DNA of 64,000 nucleotides from Roseburia_C sp031555935. GTDB lineage: Bacteria > Bacillota > Clostridia > Lachnospirales > Lachnospiraceae. A program made the position numbers and the translations under genes. The notes under the pieces were generated by a model. The model saw only the letters and a program-made list of their open reading frames with translations. It was not told the origin of the DNA and searched no databases. Of the stretch, positions 1-7,266 are shown one piece after another. The stretch covers positions 62,001-126,000 of the forward strand of contig JAVBTX010000006.1 of the NCBI GenBank assembly GCA_031555935.1, given 5' to 3'. Numbering within the stretch: position 1 is the stretch's first letter; every line of letters starts with the position of its first letter.

Positions 1-528
1 AACAGAGCAAGTAAGAGATTAAACAAGTTAACTGACCGGGATGTACGCATGATATACTTACCGCCAATGACCATTGCAGCATATTACTGCAAAGACTATA
101 GTGCTGGAGATATCGCAAGCGAAGCAATCCACTCCTTAGCGGCGGAGCTGATTCAGCAAAAACCGGATATTCGTCGTTTTAATTTTCTGGCGCACAAAAC
201 AGGTAGTGTCATAGAGGGTGGATATGAACTATGGTTAACAATTCCGGAGGGAGTGGACATACCAGAACCTCTTATCAAACGACACTTTGAAGGAGGATTA
301 TATGCATCCTATACAATTCCCTGCGGTGCTTATGACGAGTGGGTATTACTAAAAGAATGGGTCCGTGAACAAAATGATATTGAGGCCGATTGGGTCTGCC
401 GAACGACACCTCAAACAACCAATCAAGAGTGGGTTTTGGAAGAGGAATTGGACTATCATGGCGTAGTTACGGAGAATCATTCAGGACCGCGGCAAGTCGA
501 TTTACTGTTGCCAATAAAAAGGAAATAA
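1..528 (+). CDS. C-terminal part of a transcriptional regulator with a GyrI-like effector-binding domain (5' end outside the window)
   Basis: The reading frame is open from base 1, so the gene begins left of the window. An internal ATG at 49 has no convincing ribosome binding site, and the 16 codons before it read naturally into the domain (…LTDRDVRMIYLPPMTIAAY). That DVR-x-x-YLPPMT-A opening is typical of the GyrI/Cass2-like small-molecule-binding domain found behind MerR- or AraC-type DNA-binding domains. The visible part therefore is probably the ligand-binding half of a one-component regulator, and the DNA-binding half is not visible. The stop lies 12 bases before a RidA-family gene, suggesting co-transcription. 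A stand-alone effector-binding protein is the alternative if the gene really starts at 49. Confidence 0.6.
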   Translation, partial: NRASKRLNKLTDRDVRMIYLPPMTIAAYYCKDYSAGDIASEAIHSLAAELIQQKPDIRRFNFLAHKTGSVIEGGYELWLTIPEGVDIPEPLIKRHFEGGLYASYTIPCGAYDEWVLLKEWVREQNDIEADWVCRTTPQTTNQEWVLEEELDYHGVVTENHSGPRQVDLLLPIKRK

Positions 529-540
529 GGGGGAAGGTAA

Positions 541-918
541 ATGTCGGAGATTATTAGACATGATTTAAATGAAGAATGGGCGCACGCTGGAATGGTAGAG
601 GCTGGTGACTTTGTGTTTGTAAGTTATTGTGTCGGAAATATTGGACAACCAATTGAGGCGCAAGTAAATGGTGCATTTGACCATCTGGCGGGCAGACTAG
701 AATCAATTGGCTTAACGTTAGAGTCTGTCGTAAAATTTGATGCATTATTCCGTGATGTTTGGGATATTCCGGTGATGGAGAAAGTTATCAAAGAAAGATT
801 TAACGGCAAATACCCAGCACGCAAGTCGATTCAAACGGAGTTCGCTCATCGTGGTGGAAGTGATGGATTGAAGTTTCAGTTGGATGCGATTGCGTATAAT
901 GATAAAAAATCAAAGTAA
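541..918 (+). CDS. RidA (YjgF/YER057c/UK114) family protein
   Basis: A 125-residue protein, the normal length for this trimeric cytosolic family. It has the late P-A-R-K-S motif (about residues 97-101), which contains the arginine that in RidA proper binds the carboxylate of 2-aminoacrylate, followed by the closing L-D-A-I-A strand. RidA enzymes hydrolyse reactive enamine/imine intermediates released by pyridoxal-phosphate enzymes. Divergent family members do other imine chemistry, so the substrate here is not settled. The ATG at 541 is preceded by GGGGGAAGG. It lies 12 bases downstream of the GyrI-like regulator gene and is followed directly by a terminator, so the two probably form the end of one operon. 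Confidence 0.75.
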   Translation: MSEIIRHDLNEEWAHAGMVEAGDFVFVSYCVGNIGQPIEAQVNGAFDHLAGRLESIGLTLESVVKFDALFRDVWDIPVMEKVIKERFNGKYPARKSIQTEFAHRGGSDGLKFQLDAIAYNDKKSK

Positions 919-925
919 AGAGAAG

Positions 926-962
926 AGAATACAGCAATCTGCAAAGACTGTATTCTTTTTTT
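926..962 (+). terminator. Rho-independent terminator after the RidA-family gene
   Basis: AGAATACAG (926-934) pairs perfectly with CTGTATTCT (948-956) across a 13-base loop, followed by a run of T to 962. It starts 8 bases after the stop codon. Confidence 0.85.
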
Positions 963-1063
963 ATATTAAAAATTTGTATAATAGTAAAAGATATAATGAC
1001 GATTTAAAAAGAAAAAAGGAAATAATGACAATTAAAAAATATCGGGGCAGTTCAGCATTTTTC

Positions 1064-1094
1064 TTGACTATAAACAAGGTTAATACTTTATAAT
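1064..1094 (+). promoter_or_regulatory. Promoter with a 19-base spacer, typical of MerR control
   Basis: TTGACT (1064-1069) and a perfect TATAAT (1089-1094) are separated by 19 bases instead of the usual 17. Over-long 19-20 base spacers are the known hallmark of MerR-activated promoters, where the regulator untwists DNA to bring the two boxes into register. The next gene, 30 bases downstream, encodes a MerR protein, so autoregulation is likely (inference). Confidence 0.65.
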
Positions 1095-1123
1095 AAAACA
1101 AAAAAGGGAGAGACAAGATTGAG

Positions 1124-1948
1124 ATGACGATAAAAGAAGTAGAAACCTATACCGGTTTAAAACGTTCTGTGATTCGCTTCTATGAGCAGGAGAAGTTAAT
1201 ACAACCAGCGCGAAATTCACAAAACGGATATCGGGAATATTCCCCTAAGGACGTAGAAATGCTTCAAAAGATTGCGTATCTGCGGACCTTGGATTTATCA
1301 CTTGAAGAAATTACAAGGATAAGTAAACATCAGACAACGCTTAAGGCAGCAATAAAAAAGCAAAATGATAAATTGGATTCACAGATGCAGGAGCTGCAAC
1401 AAGCAAAACTGTTCTGCACATTAATGATGCAGGATGAAATGCTTGATTTTGAAAACCTTGATATAGGAAAATATGTAAATGATAAAAAGCATTACTGGCT
1501 GGAACATAGAGAAAAGTTGAAGATGGATTCGGCAAAATTTATTGATTTGTGGGGTGGTCTGCTAATATGGGGAATCCTTACGATATGCTGCTTGCTCATA
1601 GCAATTGGTACATTTTGGTTATTGCCAGAACAGATACCAATTCAGTGGAGTCAAGGGAAAGCAGTACAGAACGTCAATCGTTTGTTTATCTTTATTTACC
1701 CAATATCTTGCGTTATCATAAGATTAATCTTGAAGCCATTTATTTGGCGTTGGCTGTATACTCATAACATTCATAAGGAGAGTGTTGTAAGTTATTTGAC
1801 CAATTTCTTATGCTTTATCGCTTTGTCAATTGAGACATTTACAGTGTTGTTTGTCTATGGAACTGTGTCAGACGTAAGGATAGTTATACTTGTGGATGCG
1901 ATTGTTTTTCTGGGAATGTTGTTGGTTGGCGGGAAAGAAAATATGTGA
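1124..1948 (+). CDS. Membrane-anchored MerR-family transcriptional regulator with a DUF1648-like segment
   Basis: 274 residues. Residues 1-70 form a MerR winged helix (TIKEVETYTGL…IRFYEQEKLI…NGYREYSPKDVE), followed by a dimerisation helix to about residue 115. The rest is membrane: hydrophobic segments near 143-165, 185-203, 225-246 and 252-270. The loop after the first segment (LPEQIPIQWSQGKAV) resembles DUF1648, an integral membrane domain also found beside SdpI-type immunity proteins. The regulator is therefore tethered to the membrane and may sense a membrane signal. The ATG at 1124 follows AAGGGAGAGA at a slightly long distance. An ATT six bases upstream is in frame but unlikely to be the start. 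Its promoter has the 19-base spacer expected for MerR autoregulation. Confidence 0.75.
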   Translation: MTIKEVETYTGLKRSVIRFYEQEKLIQPARNSQNGYREYSPKDVEMLQKIAYLRTLDLSLEEITRISKHQTTLKAAIKKQNDKLDSQMQELQQAKLFCTLMMQDEMLDFENLDIGKYVNDKKHYWLEHREKLKMDSAKFIDLWGGLLIWGILTICCLLIAIGTFWLLPEQIPIQWSQGKAVQNVNRLFIFIYPISCVIIRLILKPFIWRWLYTHNIHKESVVSYLTNFLCFIALSIETFTVLFVYGTVSDVRIVILVDAIVFLGMLLVGGKENM

Positions 1949-1996
1949 TAAAATAGCGTTAGAAAACGATTGATTTGTCAAGAGAAGAGGGAATAT

Positions 1997-2470
1997 ATGT
2001 CGAAAATGACAGTATATCATGGAGGTTATATGCCGGTTGAGCAGCCTCAGATAATTATAGGGAAAAACACAAAAGATTTCGGAACGGGTTTTTATTGTAC
2101 GATTATTAAAGAACAAGCAGAGCGCTGGGCAAAAAGATATGATTCACCAATTATAAGTATTTATGATGTCAGAATGAATATGTCTTTAAAGATATTGGAA
2201 TTTAAAGAAATGACAGAGGAATGGTTGGACTTTGTTATTGCTTGTCGAGCTGGGAAAAAACACAATTATGATATCGTAATAGGAGCGATGGCGGATGACC
2301 AGATATATAATTTTATATCTGACTATGTAGAGGGAATCATCACCAGAGAACAGTTTTGGGTAATGGCAAAATTCAAATATCCAACACATCAAATTAATTT
2401 TTGCACAGAGGAAGCATTAAAGTGTTTAGAATATCGATGCCATGAGGAGGTTTCTTATGACCGGACGTGA
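1997..2470 (+). CDS. DUF3990 protein, putative ADP-ribosyltransferase-like toxin
   Basis: 157 residues from the ATG at 1997, which is preceded by GAGGG; an in-frame upstream start at 1970 lacks a ribosome binding site. The motifs VYHGG (6-10), KDFGTGFYCT (26-35), AERWA (41-45), YDIVIGAMADD (91-101) and Q-I-N-F-C-T-E-x-A-L (132-141) are those of DUF3990, a family with an ADP-ribosyltransferase-like fold. By analogy with DarT/Doc-type toxins it may modify a nucleotide, tRNA or protein target. That is inference: no target is known to me. It overlaps the next gene by 14 bases, so translation is coupled, as in toxin-antitoxin pairs. Confidence 0.65.
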   Translation: MSKMTVYHGGYMPVEQPQIIIGKNTKDFGTGFYCTIIKEQAERWAKRYDSPIISIYDVRMNMSLKILEFKEMTEEWLDFVIACRAGKKHNYDIVIGAMADDQIYNFISDYVEGIITREQFWVMAKFKYPTHQINFCTEEALKCLEYRCHEEVSYDRT

Positions 2471-2912
2471 AAGCAGAGAAAGCAATGACTTGTTTTTTAC
2501 ATGCAGTCTCATTGAATATATTGCAAGAAAGACATACAATCAGCGCAGCGATATTGTCAAGGCATTAGGAAAAAAAGAGCTTGAAAAAATCTATGATTTG
2601 GCAGACGTTTATCATAGTGACAATATCGAACGAGTAAGTGATGATTTGATTGAAAAATACAACATTATAAATGGTGATTTCGATAACGTATCAGAATGTA
2701 AATATTCAATACCTACCCATTGGGATATTGGCAAGGTATATAAGCGATTGATTCTAGGTGTGGCAAAGCAAAAGCAAATCAATGTAATGGATGCTTTGCT
2801 AGAGGTGTTTACATCATTTATTGTAAAATATATAGAGGACTATAATGGCAGTTTTTATTATGAAAATCCACAATATATTTTGGAATGCTACATGACAGAA
2901 ACAATTATATAG
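2457..2912 (+). CDS. Conserved partner of the DUF3990 protein (possible antitoxin or cofactor)
   Basis: 151 residues. The ATG at 2457 sits behind a perfect AGGAGG (2445-2450), better than the ATG at 2442. It overlaps the DUF3990 gene by 14 bases. The protein is soluble and mainly helical: an N-terminal part (SNDLFFTCSLIEYIARKT…ALGKKELEKIYDLADV) of DUF3791-like character and a C-terminal part with YSIPTHWDIGKVYKRLI and a closing FYYENPQYIL motif. I recall this protein type next to DUF3990 genes in other gut Firmicutes, which suggests a functional pair. No DNA-binding motif is obvious, so if it is an antitoxin it would act by protein contact. The function is not proven. Confidence 0.6.
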   Translation: MTGRESRESNDLFFTCSLIEYIARKTYNQRSDIVKALGKKELEKIYDLADVYHSDNIERVSDDLIEKYNIINGDFDNVSECKYSIPTHWDIGKVYKRLILGVAKQKQINVMDALLEVFTSFIVKYIEDYNGSFYYENPQYILECYMTETII

Positions 2913-2948
2913 AGCACACTAAGAACCAAACGTTCAAAAACAAAAAGT

Positions 2949-2996
2949 ACCACCTAGATTCGTTCAAAGATAAATGAATCTAGGTGGTGCTTTTGG
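2949..2996. terminator. Bidirectional terminator between the DUF3990 module and the amidase-deacetylase gene
   Basis: ACCACCTAGATTC (2949-2961) pairs with GAATCTAGGTGGT (2976-2988), a perfect 13-base stem. A short T run follows on the + strand, and an A run precedes it, giving T's on the - strand. It serves both convergent genes. Confidence 0.85.
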
Positions 2997-3009
2997 GTTG
3001 TATATCTAT

Positions 3010-4596
3010 TTAATCAAATAGTGCAAATTCATATCCTAACGCTCTGGCCTTGTCGATAAAATTACCAAGAACATTTGTATTTGTAGAAGATTCCGCATGC
3101 AGTAGATAGATAGCCCCGGAATGAAGCTTATCAATCATTTTCTGTAAGCTTTCCGCTTCATTTGGCTGATTGTTTACATCGTAATCCATATATGCAAAAC
3201 TCCAAAAGACGCTCTTGTAGTTGCAGTTGTTAAGGATTGCCAGAGACTGCTCACTGAACTTACCAGCTGGGTAGCGGAAGAGATGCATCTCATAGCCGCC
3301 GAAATTATCCTTAATATAATTGTGATTGTCAACGATTTCTGACTGCTGTTTGTCAACACTTAGCGACGGAACCCCAGTGGAAGGATGGGTGACAGTGTGA
3401 TTACCGACCATATGACCCTCATCAATCATACGCGAAACGAGTTCCGGGTCAGTTTTTGCATAAGGCTGTGTAACAAAGAAAACGGCTTTCACATTCTTTT
3501 CTTTCAACGTATCAAGGATGGATGGGGTATAACCAACCTCATAGCCTTCATCAAAAGTAAGGTAAATGGTCTTGTCGCCTTCACTGATAAAGTAAGCATT
3601 GTATTTTCCATATTTTTCCTGATACATTACAGAGCCGGTTGGTCGATTCTGTTCATCCACATTAGAGCCTTGTCCCCAATCTAAAATAGTGGTATCCAAA
3701 CCATTAATATCAATGGTGGGATTAGTAATAGTGTGGCTGGTATTAACTATACTAATACCTTCCGTGCTAGGAACTGCCTCAGTATCGGAGAGTGACTCGG
3801 TGGATTCTGGCACCTTTACGTGAGTATCGCTGTAATCCTGAGCTGTCTTTAAAATAGCTTTGCCAATTGCTTTGGCATAGGCCTTTAAATTATCATCAAA
3901 AAGCTGGTTGTCCTCTGCGACATTGATAAAACCAAGCTCAATAATACAAGATGGCATTTTGGCATTGCTGTTAATAAAATAGTCCTTGGCGGAACTCTTT
4001 TGAGAACCTTTTTTGACACCACGGTCGCGCTGAATTCCTACATCACTTAGACCATCTTGGATGTTGGTGGCAAGGGCCTCTGTTTCAGCATTGGCCTGGC
4101 TGTAAATCCAAGACTCCACACCATTGCCATTGCCTTTGTTGCGATGCACGGAAACAAAATAATCAGCTCCGGCCTGATTGGCAATGTCACAACGTTTGGC
4201 AAGCTTCAAAAAGGTATCATCCGTACGTGTCATAATAACCTTGACATCCTGCTCTTCCAGATAAGATTGGATAGCTAGCGCAAGCTTTAAATTGTCGTCC
4301 TTTTCAATTCGGCCCTTAGAGTCGGAACCGATATCTTTTCCGCCGTGACCAGCATCAATGCAGATGGTTAAAACCTCATCATCCACGGCAGCTTCGCTGG
4401 CTGGTTCTTTGGGTGGTGGGGTACTATTTTCAATCATTTCATCAATGCTTTCCGGCATTCGGTTTAGATTGCCGATGGCATTGGTTAACATTCGGATAAT
4501 ACCAACAGTTATTAGTAATAGTATTACGCAGAATGTAATGCATAAGGTATTTCGGATGCGTTTTCGTCTTTTCATGCGCTGTCTTTTGGAATTCAT
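3010..4596 (-). CDS. Membrane-anchored fusion: N-acetylmuramoyl-L-alanine amidase (Amidase_3) + PdaA-type polysaccharide deacetylase
   Basis: 528 residues. One transmembrane segment (about 17-38) follows a very basic N-terminus, then a Pro-rich linker. An Amidase_3 domain (about 76-255) has the zinc ligands H84 (DAGHGG), E98 and H151 and the catalytic E220 (IIELGF). A Ser/Thr-rich linker leads to a NodB deacetylase domain (about 330-528) with TFDEGYE (D349), HTVTH (H400, H404), FRYPAG (R441) and a late LLHA (H500). The TFDxGYE form is that of the MurNAc deacetylase PdaA. In Bacillus spores CwlD (amidase) and PdaA (deacetylase) act in sequence to make muramic delta-lactam in the cortex. Here both activities sit in one chain (inference of the same role). 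The start has AAAGGATG upstream. Confidence 0.85.
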   Translation of the reverse strand: MNSKRQRMKRRKRIRNTLCITFCVILLLITVGIIRMLTNAIGNLNRMPESIDEMIENSTPPPKEPASEAAVDDEVLTICIDAGHGGKDIGSDSKGRIEKDDNLKLALAIQSYLEEQDVKVIMTRTDDTFLKLAKRCDIANQAGADYFVSVHRNKGNGNGVESWIYSQANAETEALATNIQDGLSDVGIQRDRGVKKGSQKSSAKDYFINSNAKMPSCIIELGFINVAEDNQLFDDNLKAYAKAIGKAILKTAQDYSDTHVKVPESTESLSDTEAVPSTEGISIVNTSHTITNPTIDINGLDTTILDWGQGSNVDEQNRPTGSVMYQEKYGKYNAYFISEGDKTIYLTFDEGYEVGYTPSILDTLKEKNVKAVFFVTQPYAKTDPELVSRMIDEGHMVGNHTVTHPSTGVPSLSVDKQQSEIVDNHNYIKDNFGGYEMHLFRYPAGKFSEQSLAILNNCNYKSVFWSFAYMDYDVNNQPNEAESLQKMIDKLHSGAIYLLHAESSTNTNVLGNFIDKARALGYEFALFD

Positions 4597-4787
4597 ATTT
4601 TCATCCTTTATTCTTGTGTTTTTTTAGATAAGGTAATCATATTACATAATTCTTAGGGTGTCCATTAAATGGCTCTAAAATTAATTATTTTTAGGGAAAA
4701 GTTAATAAAGATTTAAATGGTGTATCAATAATGTCAAAAGTATGATATAACTACAACATATAATTTTGAATGTAGGAAGGAAATAAA

Positions 4788-5339
4788 ATGGAACAAAAAA
4801 TCAAACGAACCAAACGAGAACTGAAATATCAGGGCAGCATTTTGGATATATATTGCGACTATATGGAATTGCCAAATGGCAAGACGGAAGAATGGGATTA
4901 TGTTGAGCATCGCAAAGGTGCGGCGGCAGTTGTGCCAGTTACGCCAGAGGGAAAAATCCTGCTGGTTCGTCAGTATCGAAATGCTTTGGAGCGAATGACC
5001 CTGGAACTACCAGCCGGCTGTCGGGACAGTGTGGATGAGGATATGAAAATTTGTGCGGCAAGAGAGTTAGAAGAGGAGACCGGATTTCGCAGTGATACGA
5101 TTGAATTTTTGATTTCCTTGCGGACAACGGTGGCCTTTTGCAATGAGATTGTTGAGGTGTTTTTAGCAACTGATTTAAAGCCGGGAACACAGCAATTAGA
5201 TGAAGCTGAGGAAATTGAAGTGGAGGCCCATGAACCAGAAGAATTATGCAAAATGATTTATGCAGGAGAGATTCAAGATGCTAAAACCGTTGCCGGAATA
5301 CTGGCATATTGTAATAAACATGTGCATAGATTGAACTAA
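4788..5339 (+). CDS. nudF: Nudix hydrolase, ADP-ribose pyrophosphatase type
   Basis: 183 residues, the usual length. The Nudix box lies at about residues 77-99: G-x6-E-x7-RELEEETG, with one more residue than the canonical G-x5-E spacing and with the REx2EExG core intact. The N-terminal strands (YQGSILDIYCDYMELPNGKTEEWDYVEHRKGAAAVVPV) and LLVRQYRNALER match ADP-ribose pyrophosphatases, which split ADP-ribose to AMP and ribose-5-phosphate. AGGAAGG precedes the ATG. The order nudF-spoIIM-xerD resembles the Bacillus nudF-spoIIM-…-xerD region, supporting the assignment. The 190-base gap to the divergent amidase gene holds AT-rich DNA with a TATAAT at 4759-4764 but no convincing -35. Confidence 0.8.
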   Translation: MEQKIKRTKRELKYQGSILDIYCDYMELPNGKTEEWDYVEHRKGAAAVVPVTPEGKILLVRQYRNALERMTLELPAGCRDSVDEDMKICAARELEEETGFRSDTIEFLISLRTTVAFCNEIVEVFLATDLKPGTQQLDEAEEIEVEAHEPEELCKMIYAGEIQDAKTVAGILAYCNKHVHRLN

Positions 5340-5363
5340 GAATCAGATAGACAAGAGTTATGA

Positions 5364-5969
5364 ATGAGAGAAAAGAGAAAAAGTAACGAGCCAAAGAAAA
5401 ATCCCCAGATTCGATATCTGGAATACGTTTTCTTTGGCGCTTTTTTTGTCGGAATTATTTTGGCAAATCTATATGGAAAAGAACACTTAGCCCAATTTGG
5501 TGTATTCAATCGATATTTTCTGCAGCAATTTGAATACTCCAGAATAGATGGCGGTGAGCTGTTTATCTACATCCTGCAAACAAGAATACCTGTGCTGTTT
5601 GTCCTGGTTATGTTTGGGATGACAAATTACTGGTATATTTTGCATCTGGTATTTGTCGCCTGGAATGGTGCGGCGGTTGGATTTTTATTTGTCTCAGGAA
5701 TCAGCAATCTCGGCCTAAAGGCAATTTTACTAGTATTGGTATCTTTGCTGCCACAGTATATTTTTTACGTTATATTTTATTTTCTATTCTTGGAAATGCA
5801 GATTCAATTACAGCGACGGCGTGAACAATGTATTGGCGGCGAAAAAGGGACCAGAAAAATCATGTTATTACTGCTCGGATTGGTACTGCTGATGCTATTA
5901 CTTTTTGGTGTTTTATCGGAAACATATGTAAATCCTTTTTTTATGAAAAAAGTGTTGAAAATCTTTTAG
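5364..5969 (+). CDS. spoIIM: Stage II sporulation protein M-like membrane protein
   Basis: 201 residues with a basic N-terminus and about five membrane segments (near 20-38, 70-92, 97-112, 117-148 and 163-183). The glycine-containing motifs F-N-R-Y-F…WNGAAVGFLF and the LLPQYIFYVIFYFLFLE stretch fit SpoIIM, which with SpoIID and SpoIIP remodels septal peptidoglycan and drives engulfment of the forespore. Length is close to Bacillus SpoIIM (about 214 residues). The neighbours nudF and xerD, in the same order as in Bacillus, strengthen the call. The ribosome binding site is weak (ACAAGAG). Sequence similarity alone is modest, so a related SpoIIM-family membrane protein of other function is possible. 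Confidence 0.65.
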   Translation: MREKRKSNEPKKNPQIRYLEYVFFGAFFVGIILANLYGKEHLAQFGVFNRYFLQQFEYSRIDGGELFIYILQTRIPVLFVLVMFGMTNYWYILHLVFVAWNGAAVGFLFVSGISNLGLKAILLVLVSLLPQYIFYVIFYFLFLEMQIQLQRRREQCIGGEKGTRKIMLLLLGLVLLMLLLFGVLSETYVNPFFMKKVLKIF

Positions 5970-6131
5970 CATTTTGACGAAAGCAAACCCAATTCATTGG
6001 TTATGAAGAAAATATTAAAAAACTTTTAAAAAAATATTTCGAGAAATCACCAGATGTAGGAGCAAGAAGTCGAAAAAAGTCGATATATGGTATATCTGTA
6101 AAAAACCTATAAAATCTGTGCAAATTACTAT

Positions 6132-6160
6132 TTGATTTTCTGTTTTCAAATCAGTATAAT
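6132..6160 (+). promoter_or_regulatory. Sigma-A promoter upstream of xerD
   Basis: TTGATT (6132-6137), a 17-base spacer and a perfect TATAAT (6155-6160). Transcription would start near 6167, exactly where a small terminator-like hairpin begins. Confidence 0.6.
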
Positions 6161-6166
6161 AGGTGA

Positions 6167-6193
6167 TGTACCACGTTTTTTTGGTACATTTTT
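6167..6193 (+). terminator. Terminator-like hairpin immediately after the xerD promoter
   Basis: TGTACC (6167-6172) pairs with GGTACA (6183-6188) across a 10-base T-rich loop, followed by TTTTT. It sits 45 bases before xerD and right after the promoter, so it may end spoIIM transcripts, attenuate xerD, or do both. The stem is only 6 base pairs. Confidence 0.45.
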
Positions 6194-6238
6194 CGATTTA
6201 AAAATGGATTTTTTTTCGAGATAGAATAAAGCGTTGGG

Positions 6239-7135
6239 ATGGATAAACTTATGATGGTAGACATACAAAATTTCATAGCGTATCTTCAAGAAGTAAAAAA
6301 AACATCGGAGAATACGAAAGTATCATATGAAAGAGACTTAAGAAAATTTAAAAACTATCTGGAAGAAAATCAAATTTTGGAAGTGGCAGAAATTACCGAA
6401 CAACATTTGCAAGCTTACATATTACAGCTTAAGGATGCTGGGCGGAAACCGTCCACGATATCAAGAAGCATAGCATCAATGAAGGCATATTTTGATTACC
6501 TGGAAAAACTTGGGTACATCGAGCATGATATCACGCAAGTATTAAAAGCACCAAAGGTAGAAAAGAAGTTGCCGGAGATATTGACGACCGAGGAGACAGA
6601 GCGGTTGTTAGAGCAGCCGAATGGATGTACACCGAAGGAATTGCGGGATAAGGCTATGTTAGAGCTTTTATATGCAACCGGAATCAGGGTGACGGAGTTA
6701 ATAACCCTAAAGATTACCGATGTCAATCTTAAGATGGAATATATCACTTGTGCAGATAACCAAAAGGAGCGAATTATTCCCTTTGGAAATGTAGCAAAGA
6801 AAGCCATTGATGATTACATTGAAGGCGGTAGACCGAAGTTGGTATCAGATGAGCAGAGTGAGCTTTTATTTACAAATTGTTCGGGACAGGCCATGAGCAG
6901 ACAGGGCTTTTGGAAATTGATTAAGCACTATGGTAGTAAGGCGGGAATCCATTCTGATATTACACCGCATACCTTACGTCATTCTTTTGCGGCACATTTG
7001 ATTAGTAATGGTGCCGACCTTAAGGCAGTGCAGGAGATGATGGGACATTCAGACATTGCCACGACGCAGATATATTCACAGCTCAATCAGATAAAAGTTA
7101 GAGAAGTATATACCAAAGCGCATCCGCGCGGATAG
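6239..7135 (+). CDS. xerD: Tyrosine recombinase XerD
   Basis: 298 residues, standard XerC/XerD length. The N-terminal SAM-like core-binding domain covers about 1-95 and the catalytic domain about 110-295. The catalytic set is complete: R150 (ATGIRVTE), a likely K176, H244 and R247 (HTLRHSF), H270 (MMGHSD) and the nucleophile Y279 (TQIYSQ). It resolves chromosome dimers at dif with its partner or alone. Location behind nudF-spoIIM supports XerD rather than a phage integrase. The ATG at 6239 has a poor ribosome binding site; the in-frame ATG at 6251, 8 bases behind GGGATGG, may be the true start and would shorten the protein by 4 residues. Confidence 0.88.
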   Translation: MDKLMMVDIQNFIAYLQEVKKTSENTKVSYERDLRKFKNYLEENQILEVAEITEQHLQAYILQLKDAGRKPSTISRSIASMKAYFDYLEKLGYIEHDITQVLKAPKVEKKLPEILTTEETERLLEQPNGCTPKELRDKAMLELLYATGIRVTELITLKITDVNLKMEYITCADNQKERIIPFGNVAKKAIDDYIEGGRPKLVSDEQSELLFTNCSGQAMSRQGFWKLIKHYGSKAGIHSDITPHTLRHSFAAHLISNGADLKAVQEMMGHSDIATTQIYSQLNQIKVREVYTKAHPRG

Positions 7136-7164
7136 TAAAAAAATAAGTATTACATATAAAAATG

Positions 7165-7198
7165 GGGTGAGCCGTAAACAAAAACGGTTCACCCTTTT
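7165..7198 (+). terminator. Rho-independent terminator of xerD
   Basis: GGGTGAGCCGT (7165-7175) pairs with ACGGTTCACCC (7184-7194), 11 base pairs with one G-T wobble, then TTTT. Confidence 0.85.
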
Positions 7199-7204
7199 GC
7201 CATA

Positions 7205-7266
7205 TGTGCCAACTGGGCCAATGTTCCCTAACGGGCACACGGTCACCCCCAGTGGGCACATTTTTT
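7205..7266 (+). terminator. Second long hairpin in the xerD/aroF convergent gap
   Basis: TGTGCCAACTGGG (7205-7217) pairs with CCCAGTGGGCACA (7248-7260), 13 positions with one A-G mismatch, followed by TTTTTT on the + strand. The 30-base loop contains a further GGGCACAC copy. The T run overlaps the aroF stop codon. Probably a back-up terminator for xerD readthrough. Confidence 0.6.

Noticed and set aside
884..1093. 69-codon frame overlapping the end of the RidA gene
   Set aside because: It runs through a strong terminator and has no ribosome binding site or family resemblance.
4597..4787. Promoters for the divergent amidase and nudF genes
   Set aside because: A TTGACA on the - strand and a TATAAT on the + strand exist, but neither has a partner box at usable spacing.
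6239..7135. xerD considered as a phage or element integrase
   Set aside because: Length, motif set and the nudF-spoIIM neighbourhood fit chromosomal XerD; no phage genes or attachment repeats flank it.
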